A stretch of DNA of 64,000 bases from Zygnema circumcarinatum (Eukaryota; Streptophyta; Zygnematophyceae; Zygnematales; Zygnemataceae). Below the pieces are notes generated by a model. The model was given only the letters and a program-made list of their open reading frames with translations, made no database searches and was not told the origin of the DNA. The stretch is taken from the NCBI GenBank assembly GCA_037447605.1, contig CM074807.1, positions 2,028,117-2,092,116 on the forward strand. Reading direction: 5' to 3'. Both the position numbers and the translations under genes were made by a program. Position 1 is the stretch's first letter. Each line of letters begins with the position of its first letter. This document shows positions 49,801 through 60,195 of the stretch, in pieces.

Positions 49801-51404
49801 TTTAATATTACTTGAAATTGAGTCTCTCTGTGATTTTCCTATTCTGTTAGTCAAGTTCCTGGCTGGGCTTGCCTGCGATAGAAAAGCACAAGTTGGTGAA
49901 GTGCACCTGCTCCGAGGAGACTCGCATTCCTTCATATGAGCAAACACAGCCAGCGCATCATCAAACATGCGAGCTCGTCCATATGCATTAATTAGCGCAG
50001 TGAAGGTATAGCTGTCTGGTTCCTGACGTTCCAACAACATTTCTTGAAACAGCAAGGTGGCAAGTGCCGGTTGAGCTTCTCTTGCCATGAAGCCAATAAG
50101 CATCGTATAAAACCGTCCACTAGGAACGTGCCATTCCTGCTTCTTCATCCACCCAAAAACCTGCAATAGCCCCGAGCTCCACTGAGCCTATTGCGGAAAT
50201 TGACACGACAGTGGAGAAAAACATCCGCGACCCGAAACAAACTACAAATGTAGCCAGAAATTACTCCTTGAAAAACAAACGGACCATTTGTGTAGCAATC
50301 AATCCAGGAACAATGTAAACTGTGGGAATTTTGTGAATAGTGGGAATGTCATTTTCTCCGCTTTGTTCTGACCTCCATGACGTTTCGCCAGTCGTGCCGC
50401 CGTTGCAGCTCGTTCATGAGCCCTCCAACATCACGGGGCGATAACAAATCTTTGTGCTTCTCCATAACCTCCATCACACAGCCTTTGCTCATCCTGACAC
50501 GTCTAAGCGCTGCAAGAGTCATCTCCACTGATGAGCTACTTACACGCGGTCGAGTTAGCGCAGGAGTTCTATGTCGAGCCATGCCATTTTGAAGGCGATC
50601 GGTCTTCTCTACGCTTGAACCAACAGCAGCTGTTCGCTGGCCAGCGTCGTTGAGCTTTGACGCCCCTCGAGGAAGCGCTTTCTGAGCCCTAGCAGGTTCC
50701 GACCTATCTGTCAACGTTCGAGTTCTACTTTCCTTTCCCACCAAAGCAAAAGGACCTGCTGGTCTTCGAAATGGTATGGATCCAATGCTCTTGTTAGCAT
50801 CGAACTCTCGTTTCGTCTTGCCATGTCCATGTGTGGTATTCTCAGACCCTATCACAGATTCACTTGCGAGGGCCGAAGTTGCAGACGCATGTGAAGGCGC
50901 TGGAGGCCTTCGAAGAGTTAACACCTCTGTTGCCAGCCCTTGATCGCTTTGCCGGCTAGCTGGAACGCTCCGGCCAAAAATAGCGGAATAGGAGGGTCCC
51001 CCTACCGAATCGGAGGTACCACCTGAATCTTGACTCACGCAATGCAAAACAGTCTCCCTTCCCTGCTTGCTGCCAGAGTAGCCTTGAAAGTCAGGAAAGT
51101 CTGACCTCTCACAGTCTGAGAGAATTTTTGAAGAAAAATAACCACGATCACTTCTGCACAGTGAATTTTTGTATTCTGGCAGAAATCGCAAACTGCATTT
51201 CCTCAAGACATCGTCACTCTGGCAAAGGACACAATAATGCGTCCTTCCACACGACTGCGAGCTGGTAGAGGCGTTTAGTTGGACTATAGAAACAAGAAAG
51301 CTAGAGCGAAGCATGCCATGACTTTGCCGCTTCCCAGCCACCGAAGGCGAAGGGCAAGGCAGCAACAATATGCCCATCTCAACCCTCGCCCCCTGTACAG
51401 GCAA
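46884..51404 (-). CDS. GUN1: GUN1-type PPR-SMR protein (chloroplast retrograde signalling)
   Basis: GUN1 is a plastid nucleoid protein needed for plastid-to-nucleus signalling. Seven exons: 50373-51404, about 49910-50160, 49319-49441, 48830-49115, 47829-48380, 47371-47625 and 46884-47153, together about 922 residues, almost the length of Arabidopsis GUN1. The first ~340 residues are low-complexity and Ser/Arg-rich, with a transit-like start. About ten PPR motifs follow, such as SYTFTALINAYGRARMFDDA, TYNTIVDACGKAGNAAKAEK and TYSALMDAFGRCGEYKAAAR. Then comes FYNALIDTLWSFG, and a SMR domain with DLHDSSVGAAAALL and VVTGWGKH, followed by VWLTSEATLKRLVLTD as in GUN1. The SMR begins DLH and has GWGKH in place of the nuclease-type HGKG. 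Start at 51404 or the in-frame ATG at 51377. The lower edge of exon 2 may be off by 1-2 bases. Confidence 0.9.
48524..48548. repeat. Perfect 11-bp inverted repeat in a GUN1 intron
   Basis: TTTTTACTACT and its exact reverse complement flank ACA. It lies in the intron between the exons at 47829-48380 and 48830-49115. Confidence 0.7.
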
Positions 51405-52835
51405 CTCCCCAGTTTCTCACTATCTGCATTCTCTAAAAGTTCTCCAAGCACCAGAGGGGATGGCTGACGGATGCGAAGGAACTCCTTAGCAGCGAGGGGA
51501 GCACCTGCAAGAAGGCACGGATGCCAGTCGACCGCGCCACCATGGAAGCAGCGGCAGGGGTCAGGCGGGCAGGGAGCCAGGCGTACAGCTGCTTGCCTGT
51601 CTGACTGTGAGCAGCTTCCCTCCCGGAGGCGTTCGCCTACCGTACCGTACGGCACACGACCCGGGCTGGGGAGATGCCATCCATGGTCGGCGATGGGGAG
51701 GGATGTCGGGAGCATTGGTCGCGGCATGCGCATGGCCGCATGACATGGCATGGCATGGCATCATGCGATTCTCAGGCGTGTGGCCTTTTGTCGCAACTTC
51801 TACTGTCCGTATGATTGTACCATAATTCGTGAATTTGAAATAGTTCAATATTTTGGGCTCAAATTTTATTGGCTGAAATATCTAGGTTTAACCAGAGTTT
51901 AAAAAGCAAAAGTTCCGGCTGCCAGTCGCCGGATTCTAGAACCTGCACTAAACCGCAGCCGTCGCCCCTCGGGCTGCCCCGTAGCGGCCCGCGGCCAAGG
52001 GACGCCCCGCACGCAGCCGCCCCTCCATGGTGCACCGTCGCACACCGGACTGTTGGATATCCGAGAACTCGTACCAAACGCGGAAGCGTAGGCGTTATTG
52101 AGCCTTGGCGTAGCTTTCCACTCCTTGCTTTTTCTTTTGTTCTGAGGTCCTTTGCGACCAGTTCCTCGTGGTTCCCCGTGATGGCTTTGTCTATGTACTT
52201 TTGATGGCCTCGCCATCGTGAGATCAATGCCCACTTCCATTACAAAAAAGCTTCTAGCTCCTCTGCGTTGCGATTCTTTGCTCGTGTCCACACACATATC
52301 ATTCATTTCCCAAAGGCAAACAAGTCATGGAAAGGGAATCATGTAATATGAATTACCGAATATGTGTTCGCGTTTGTGTCCGACGTGTTTGACTCCTATC
52401 CAACATCATGACCAATCAGAAGGGACATTTCCGCACGCTAAAAATGACAGAAATGGTCAAAGCTTTAACAGCCCCTTAAGTTGGTAATGCGTTTGTCCCT
52501 GTCCACATCTTCTTGCCACACGGCTCGCACAAGATAACTTCTATACGAGGGATCCAAGATAACAACTCGCATAGCGCAAAAAACATCAACCTGCCATAAG
52601 CCAAAAAAATAATGTGCTTTTTGAATGAAGAAAAGAAACGAAAAAGCGCAAGTAGAATTCAACATTCGCTTCTAACGCTGTCTTCCACTGCATGGTGAGC
52701 ATGGAGCTCAAAAGGTGACCATCATGAGGCCGACCCCAGCTGCCAGAGGTCATAGTCTTTCCCTCCAGTACAGCGGCAAGCTTCCAAATAGAGAAAAAAG
52801 GTGGAACCGATTGTCCAGCTTTAGTGGTACTTCCT
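51405..52835. other. Upstream region of GUN1 with GTACGG motif, ATGGC repeats and a dispersed-repeat copy
   Basis: Upstream of GUN1 on the minus strand: a CCGTACCGTACGGCA motif at about 51640-51655; a short ATGGC tandem (CATGGCATGGCATGGCAT) at about 51745-51762; and, at about 52080-52230, a copy of a repeat also found near 59560-59666. The last part (52231-52835) holds the 3' region of the AI-2E gene. No gene was recognised. Confidence 0.5.
52080..52230. repeat. Dispersed repeat, copy 2
   Basis: It shares a 23-mer (52155-52177) and a 20-mer (52211-52230) exactly with 59622-59644 and 59647-59666. Diverged but alignable sequence extends leftward for another ~60-70 bp (GGAAAGCTACG, CAATAACGCC and similar words). 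Here 33 bp separate the two exact blocks; in the other copy only 2 bp do. Confidence 0.75.
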
Positions 52836-55800
52836 TTAGGAATCCATCTGAGGCTCTTCAATCATCATCGGTTTCTGCATGATGAGGTGCTCAATGCAAA
52901 AGACTGCCAACGGAACAGCGACAAGGAGGCCCCATACGCCGAGGGCATGCTCCGCGAACACTATCACTCCCAACGCCATGATTGGATGGAGCTTCAAATG
53001 CACTGCATCAACAGGCCATCCTCAATCAGAACTACGCACATTCAAGACTAGCCACAGCCTTTCACAAGATATCGGAACAGAAGCGAGGGCTGAAGGCCCC
53101 CGCTAATTGGCAAACCAATACCGGTAAAGAAGGAGATCAAGCTTCAAGGTGGCTCCAACTGCGTGCTTCACGTGACGCAAACGTTGAAGTGATACTATTC
53201 AACAACAACACTGGCTTAAATCTCACTCTTGCAGATCAGTTAGACGAATTGTGAAAAATGAGACCTGCACATCGAAGCACTGCATCTCAATAGCAAACAA
53301 CCCAGCTCGGCCATCGGCAATGCCTAATGAACAAAAACTATGAAAAAGGCTTGAAACCAAGAAAGCATAGGAGAGGCGGCCCTAGTAAACGTTCGTACCT
53401 GAATAAATGGCAGGATTTAGGATATAGGCTTCCACCGCATGGATAAGTACCACCATCAGAATCACCAGGCCTACCTTCATTAGCCCACCACTGCACAAGT
53501 TCACAAGGGATTTGTCACTCGATCAGTACGGAACCTCTCATTAGCGCGGAGCGGAGGGTTAATCACAATTGCAATTTGCAAATACATATAGCATGCTGCT
53601 CCACAAGAAGATACTTCTGCAAAGTAGTACATGACATAGAAAAACGTCAACAGTCCGATGGGGCCATATTACGTGCCAACGATTTGTAAGTCCCTGGCCA
53701 TGCATCCACGTTCAAGTGCCAAAAGAGCTTTCCTTGAAAATAAGCTTTGGCTTAGTTTAAGAAAAAAAAAAAAAAACTGGAACTCACGCACAACCAAGGG
53801 CTTCTCCTCTTTTGACAAAACATACAACAATCATTATGAGCCACAGTGGTTCCAATAACAAAATGTTTTTCTATTTGCAAGTAAATTTAAAAAGTCCCAG
53901 TCAACTGAATGCAAAGCTGCCTTAGATATGCACAAATTGTGCGTAGAATCTTTCCACTCACTCTGTAAGCGCCATCAGGCTGATGGGCACCGTAGAGAGA
54001 ATGACTCCTGCTACGGGCACAAAGGAACAAAGGAAAACCACAAATGATAGAGGACCCAGCCCCTTGATGTTGAGCAGGAGTATGCCGATAGCTGTCAACA
54101 TTGTGTTCGTCAATGCAATTGCGCTCTGTGCCTGAAGCGCTCTCCCAAAGATTCTCCCAAATGTAGCCACCTGTCAAATATTGCACAGCAATCAAAAAAA
54201 TCAGACATGTTGCTTTGTATGCACGAACTGCAGGCTGAATTGCTTTTGCATGTAACGGCGAAGAGCAAGGAACCTGGCCACTGCAGACTGAAGCTGGATG
54301 AAAGGCGTTGTTATATGCCTTTCAGCATTCCTCCAGTGCTGAGTAGTTGAAGAGCAACGAAGCAGCTTACCACCGGGGTAATCTCCTCATAAAAGATAGA
54401 GAGACGTGAATTGCGTAACGATTCTAGGCCTTTTTGAATAGCGCCGAAGTCCCACACAATCATAAAGGAGAAAATCAAACTAACCACACTCTGCAGCAGC
54501 AGCCCTCCCCTCCCCGCAGAAGTATACAATTAGCTCATTGCCGCAAAGATTTACAAGACAACAGCTTATATCAAGGAACAGGCGCTAGTAAGTGCAAGTG
54601 GCTTATATAGGAAAATAAGCACTTTAGGGAAGACGGTCTGTAATGCTGTGTTGCTGGATGCCTGCGCATTGACTCTCCAACCTGATCTGAGATAATAGAA
54701 AAAGTTCACCCTCCAACGCACTGCATTGGAAAGACAATCTTTCCCTACTTTTCATATTCCATGTCTTCCGGCTGTCTTAGGCCTCCCTCATGTGAGTCCA
54801 TGTTCGAAGTTCGAACCTGAAGCGCAAACCGGCTGGTTGCAGTAACCGCAGTTGCAAGGTAGGACATAAGCTGCCCCGAATATTTTTTTAGCACTGCTTG
54901 CAGAGCCTGTGACCGCTGAGCTCGGTTGCCAGTGACAGTCATGTCCTGCAAGTTCCAAGGCAAGTTTGAGCACAGAACTTGAGTTGTAATAGAAGTGAAC
55001 ATAAAACATAACATTCGACAGCCAACGAAAAAACGTGCAGCAATAGGTGTCAATTCAAGGGTCTGAACAAACAATTCACACTTCGAATTGAGCCCAGGAT
55101 AAAATCGAACAATCATTGACTGGTGCTACTGTGGAAAAAGGATAGACGGTTCACCTGGAGAGCAACAACAAAAAGGACTGCCTAGCTAGTCACATAATCT
55201 GTCACATGTTACATGCCACATGTTTGATTTGTGGGGCCTAAACCTACCCTTCACTGCTCTCAACCGACTGATGCGGACTGGCGAGTCATTCTTATGAAAA
55301 GCATAATCGGGGTCTCATGAACAGAAGGACTTAGAAAAACTCACCAGAAGCTGAGTATCAGCTTGACTGACAGCCATCAAGAGGAAACGCTCGAGCTGTT
55401 ACAAATGCTCCCATCCGTACAGGCTGTGTTAAGGGCAGCTGAGGTGCAAAGAAATGTGAAACAGACTCAGCCTGACTGAAAAAATTAGGCTGCAGAAGGC
55501 AAGGGTAACATGGCGATAAGGAGGCTATAAACTGCAACTCCTGTGCCCATAAGAACACTTTTTTCGACAGGATGGAGGGAATAGTATGAATCGCTCCCAC
55601 ATGTACTAGGCACACCACCAAATTGACGGCAATAGGCGACAAGCTATCGGCAATGGATCTAGCTCTAAATCTCAGCACGTGTAATGATTGTGAGCTGTAT
55701 GTTTTAGGCTCCGATCCCTATAGTCCATGCTATGACTTGAGCTATGACACTACCAAGGACACGGTCCATGACGGGAATCTATTGGGGCACCTGATCTGTT

Positions 55801-57748
55801 GATTTCTCTCCGAAGATGGTCCTCAACCTGTCTGAGATGATCCTGTATGGATCCTCGTTCCGCTGCCAAAGATTGCAAGAACACCACAGAAGGAACTCAG
55901 TGAGTGAATCAACCTGCTTCTGGATTTTATCGGATGAAACAACAAGCTAACCATGTTGATGGCAGGAACTTGCAGAACGAATCTCGTCTCTTGTATCAGA
56001 AGACCATTGAGAATAACGTAAAGACCGAGCGCTATCCTGTACTCCGTATAAACGGCCCAAGAACATATCTGGACAACCCCAGGCTATTTGGGCATGGCTG
56101 TTTTCAGCCAAGATTCAGATGGGAGTCCGACATCCAATACCGTGAGTGTCTCAACATATACAGACCTATCAGGTATTGTTGGATCCCTCATACAATGATC
56201 ACAAATGTACCATGTCCAACTTGCTTCATGCGTTAAGTTCAAAACGAATGCTCTGGCCAAGGCTGAGGCTATTTTCTTTAAGCGTGGCGGGAAATATGAA
56301 ATATGGTGTGTCATTACATTTCCCGAAACAATAGAATTCGAAACCAGGACATGCATTCCTCGGAAATAAGTAGTAAGCGCAAAGTTCAAAAATACTGCAT
56401 TTGAAATAAATTCCAAAGTGCAATGCCAAAGTCTGATACGCCCTAATGCTGCTGTCGTTTTTCACTATCTCATTGACCGATGCTTCCGTGGTTTCAGAGG
56501 CGTCCAGCTGAACTGTGCAAGGCTGAGCGAAAAACGAACATGTGAGGATATCTAACCCAGAAACGAGGATGTGCTTACCTGAACTTTGTAAACAATTTCC
56601 GCTGCCTCCTGAGTGATGCCTGGTAAATAAATGAATCCAAGAGCCACCAATGCTGCTACTGTAAGAAGATACATGGTTGCGACTATGAATCTTCTCCGCC
56701 TAGCAAATGCTGGGATGACTTGCTGCACTCGAGCCACCATCGAGTTGCCTATAACAGACAGCACAAATGTGCCCATAAAAATCTGTAGGTCCAACAAACC
56801 CATTGACATGTTAGCATCTGGATATAAGCGAAACCAACGCAATAAACAACACATTGAGTGGGATTTCACCTGGACTTTCGAGTCAAAGTGCACACTAGAC
56901 TTTCCGTTCAACCTTCCTGGCTTTGAAAATAGGGACAAGTGTCAAGCCAGGCAAGCTGATTAGCCGAGAAGCAAAACCCAATTGGCTAGACCAAGCATCT
57001 TCCAAAAATGGCTACAGACCATCATGATCCCAAAAAAAAATGAAGCAGAAACTTCTTCCCTACAGCACTGGCAGCAGACTCTTGCAGGCGTTGGTGTCTT
57101 TTCAACACTCATTGACCTGAGCATGCGCGACATCACCACAAACAGACGAAGGAAGTTGTAGCCAATCTTCCTCTGTTGTGGCTAGAGTCAAACAAGGTCA
57201 TAGAACAGAGGAGGTCAACAACCGTCGCAACAATTGCCATGACACAAACATAGGAAAGAACTCACCCCCAGAAAGTCACGAAGTTGATAAACTGCTAAGG
57301 CAATTGTGGACCACACAGCTATTCGAAGTGTTGGCACCCTCCGCATGAAGGACCCTGAACTTAGAATAACATAAGCTTCAGGCATTTCTTCATTTCCTTC
57401 GTCAGAATTCAACTTTTCTTGTATTCCCACTGCTGCTTGTATAGGAGGAGACGAAGGTGGTACTGTCGAACTTGCCGCGACAGGATATTTTCCCGTTCGT
57501 CCATTGGTCGCCTTACGAAATACAAGCCTTCGGTATGCAAGCTTCTGGTAACGCACTGGCCTTACGAAATCGTGTCGTAAGGCCGCAACTGAATTTCCCC
57601 TTCCTTTTGGAATAGCGTCGCTGACAATAGCAGAACGTCTCGGAGTCACTATCAAAGGGCTCGAAAACGTTGATGGGAAGTCCCTCGCCACCATACTTCC
57701 AAACTGCCAGCCAGAAGCAGATGCTGCCAGATGATTCAATTGCAGCAC
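52836..57748 (-). CDS. AI-2E/PerM-family multi-pass membrane protein, probably chloroplast
   Basis: The AI-2E (PerM, UPF0118) family includes bacterial transporters; plant members are poorly characterised plastid or membrane proteins. Secure exons: 57266-57748, 56579-56782, 55791-55862, 54817-54945, 54371-54490, 53962-54170, 53399-53490 and 52836-53002. One more probable exon lies near 56420-56511 (ETTEASVNEIVKNDSS). Another may lie between 55000 and 55700. Exon 1 begins with a Ser/Arg-rich, transit-like stretch and then a helix (VWSTIALAVYQL). Membrane segments follow, including FIVATMYLLTVAALVALGFI, VSLIFSFMIVWDFGAIQKGL, FVVFLCSFVPVAGVILSTV and VGLVILMVVLIHAVEAYIL. The last exon has the family hallmark EHALGVWGLLVAVPLAVF. 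Joins in the second half keep frame. What it transports is unknown. Confidence 0.82.
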
Positions 57749-58515
57749 AAGCGGCTGTCAAGTTCTAGTCATGAGTTGCCAAATGCAGAATAATTTTGAA
57801 GTATCTCCATGGGTTTCTAGCATTTTTTAAACTGTGTAACAAAGAGAAAGCTTTGCTGCCGTTTGGTTGTAATCGCTAGGCTTCACAGGCTAACAAATGT
57901 GTCAGGAACCCTGTCGTCAGTCCCTCAATAGCTATCCAAAATGCCTCGCAAAACCATACTTTAATGGCCAAACTCACAATGACACGACGAAGCTACCATA
58001 ATGAAATGTTCATGACTCTCCAGCTGATCTGTCCATGACTTTAGCATTTTAAAGAGTTCATTTTCATTCCTTCTTTAACACATTTCAGATTTTTTTCATT
58101 GCGAAACTAGCATTTTACGAGTATGTAGAAAGTAAATGCTCATAGTTGCATGGTACACAATAAGACTTTGTCATATCTACAAGGTTGATAGGCATATAAA
58201 GTCTCGAAGGCCTAAAAAATCGAGTCTTAGTAGCATGCTCTATTTATTGCAATAGCTATTTTTAAAGGTTTCGTGCTGGCAGATCTACGTCAAATCCTGC
58301 GCAGAACCACCTTGCCATTTGTAACCACGTGTATCTCAGGAAATGATTGCGACCACCAATCTCCTTTTCGGCATCTCGTCTTCCTCTTTTCTTCGACTTT
58401 AGTGGTTTTGGGCCACTCCCTTGTGTTTTCGAATACAGTGGGAGTGGGTTTGTGACGAGCACCTGCATGACAGCGCGCCCGCAAGTTCTCCAAGTTTGGT
58501 GATTTCTGCAACCAT

Positions 58516-58821
58516 TTGCCAACGGCAGCAGGCCTCCCTCGGCGATTCGAACAGAGCTGGTGTGCTCACAACTGTCAAAGTTGCGTGAGAGAGGATTACG
58601 AGAAATGTGGCAGTACTGACTGGCAGGCTCCTGACTGCGGCTTATTGGTCGTGCCCTGTTGCGGGCTGAGTCCGCGCTGCCATAAATGCAGTTGCCTCCT
58701 GCAGCAGGAGCATGCGGTGGGCGAATGCGGCAGCTCAATCTGTCAAGTGCAGTCGGCATTGATGAAGACTGTTGCTATGAACCGCATTCAGCACTTCGGG
58801 GACATTCTCTTCAAGAACTGA
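58516..58821 (+). CDS. Doubtful ORF, 101 codons, cysteine-rich
   Basis: An intact frame from ATG to stop encodes 101 residues with about a dozen cysteines, many spaced in pairs (CAHNCQSC, PCCGLSPRCHKCSC). I recognise no family, and no hydrophobic signal peptide is evident. A 165-codon ORF on the opposite strand (58262-58759) overlaps most of it. At most one can be real and both may be chance. There are no introns or neighbours to support either. Confidence 0.15.
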   Translation: MPTAAGLPRRFEQSWCAHNCQSCVREDYEKCGSTDWQAPDCGLLVVPCCGLSPRCHKCSCLLQQEHAVGECGSSICQVQSALMKTVAMNRIQHFGDILFKN

Positions 58822-59010
58822 ATGATCCAAGAGTTTCAGTGAAAAATATGGACTCGAAACAGCGCCGCAGTAAAACTGCCAGGTGTCTGGGTTGCCGTTA
58901 ATCTCCAGGCAAATACTAGAGCGCACGCATAACTGCTTTTCGGTATACAAAGAGGCGCGGCTGCCTGCCCGGCCGCCCGCCCACCCGCCCGCTGTACCGT
59001 AAATCCTCTA

Positions 59011-59104
59011 GAGAGGGAGGGAGGGAGGGAGGCCAGGCCCAGGCACGCTTAGGAAGGCAAGCACCTGGCAGGCAGGCGCACTCTCCTTCCCTCCCTCCCT
59101 CCCT
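59011..59104. repeat. GGGA-run and CCCT-run forming an inverted repeat
   Basis: A purine run (GAGGGAGGGAGGGAGG) ends near 59033. A complementary pyrimidine run (CCCTCCCTCCCTCCCTC) occupies about 59087-59104. Together they could form a ~18-bp hairpin with a ~55-bp loop. Confidence 0.7.
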
Positions 59105-59344
59105 CGGCCTGGATCCTTTGGCGGGCAGCCACGAGGGTTTCCTCCCGCCTGCCCGCTCGCCCGGGCAGCGCGGCGCCGCCCGCCACTTGTCCGGCCCTCC
59201 TACATGCCTTCACCGTGTTGGCAAGGGAGAGGGCGCCACGTGGCGGGGCCGCGCCTCGACGTGGCCTACGCTCGCCGCTGTTCCATGCTCCTCCTGTTGG
59301 ACGGCCAGAACGGCGCAGCCCCCCCGCTGCACACACACGCGCGC

Positions 59345-59383
59345 ATGGGCATGGGCATGGACATGGGCATGGACATGGACATG
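59345..59383. repeat. Hexamer repeat ATGGGC/ATGGAC
   Basis: About six units alternate ATGGGC and ATGGAC just before ATGCTGCGCG. No supported gene runs through it. Confidence 0.75.
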
Positions 59384-59559
59384 CTGCGCGATGGGAAACA
59401 CGCCCAAAGATGCTGCTTGCGACCTGCGCTCCTCCGGCGTGAAGCCGCGGGGGGTTGGTGGTGGTGGCCTTCCGCCGCTCCTTCCCGCCCTCCCTCCCTC
59501 CCTCCCTCCGCGCGATTGGCCATCGATCGGCGACCTTCGCGGCTGCGTCGAGGGAGGGC

Positions 59560-59666
59560 TGCGTTGTTGCGCCTAGCCGTAGCTTTTCGCTCCTAGCCTT
59601 TTCATTGTGTCCTTAGGTACTCGACCAGTTCCTCGTGGTTCCCCATCGCCATCGTGAGATCAATGC
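59560..59666. repeat. Dispersed repeat, copy 3
   Basis: This copy shares exact blocks of 23 bp (59622-59644) and 20 bp (59647-59666) with copy 2 near 52.1-52.2 kb. The 20-mer also occurs at 21276. Read on the minus strand the joined blocks can encode GNHEELV, but no long frame is kept between copies. Confidence 0.75.
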
Positions 59667-59715
59667 CACTTCCCATTCCCCTCGATTGTAAAAGTAACCT
59701 TGCAATAAGCAAGTC

Positions 59716-60195
59716 CATGTGCCCGTACCGGCTACTTCCAATGCGCGCACGCCATTGGTTGGGCTGCTGCGGCGTGGTGCTCGTACCCGCTCGAGCACTC
59801 TGCAGTTCGTGGGGGTGGGTACACACGGCACATCGACCGGCCAAAGCCCGAACCCCCCCCCAGCCCGTGTGCGGCAGTCTGACACCCACCCCCCCCTTCC
59901 CGGCGAACGGAATGGAGGGTGCCGTTCCCGCCCGCCGTTGAAACCGCTGGTGCCCCGCCTCACACGTGGCAGTCCACGAGGGTCCACATGTCTTATCCAA
60001 CGGCCAACAGCCGAAACTTGTACACGTGTCATTCTACGTGGCAGTGAACGTGGTATATCCAACGGTTCCCATCCACCGGGCTCCCGCGTGGTGCCCGTAC
60101 ACGCACCTTCCAATGCGCGCACTCGCAGTCGAGTGGCGAGGCCCGGACACTTAAGCTAAGGGCGGAGGAGGAGGAGCCTGGTGGAGTGGGGCGCC
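59716..60195 (+). promoter_or_regulatory. TRS120 upstream region with direct repeats and ACGTG motifs
   Basis: A 16-mer CTTCCAATGCGCGCAC occurs at 59735-59750 and 60107-60122, each preceded by TGCCCGTAC. TATCCAACGG occurs near 59995 and 60056. ACGTG-core words (CACACGTGGCAG, ACACGTGTC, TACGTGGCAG) cluster at about 59960-60045. The TRS120 ATG is at 60196. The role is inferred from position. Confidence 0.5.

Larger units (their letters stand above)
57749..60195. other. 2.4-kb spacer upstream of the AI-2E gene and TRS120
   Basis: The left part (57749-58260) is AT-rich without features. Around 58262-58821 both strands have open frames of uncertain status, described separately. From about 58960 to 59540 the DNA is GC-rich and low-complexity, with GGGA and CCCT runs. 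At 59560-59666 lies dispersed-repeat copy 3. From 59716 to 60130 there are internal direct repeats and several ACGTG motifs directly upstream of TRS120. Confidence 0.55.

Noticed and set aside
51284-51751. 155-codon minus ORF as an N-terminal extension of GUN1
   Set aside because: It is in a different frame from GUN1 exon 1 and contains repeat-rich promoter sequence. A spliced leader exon is possible but unsupported.
59602-60122. 132- and 169-codon minus ORFs
   Set aside because: They run across direct repeats and dispersed-repeat copy 3. The translation is Arg/Gly/Pro-rich without domain resemblance.
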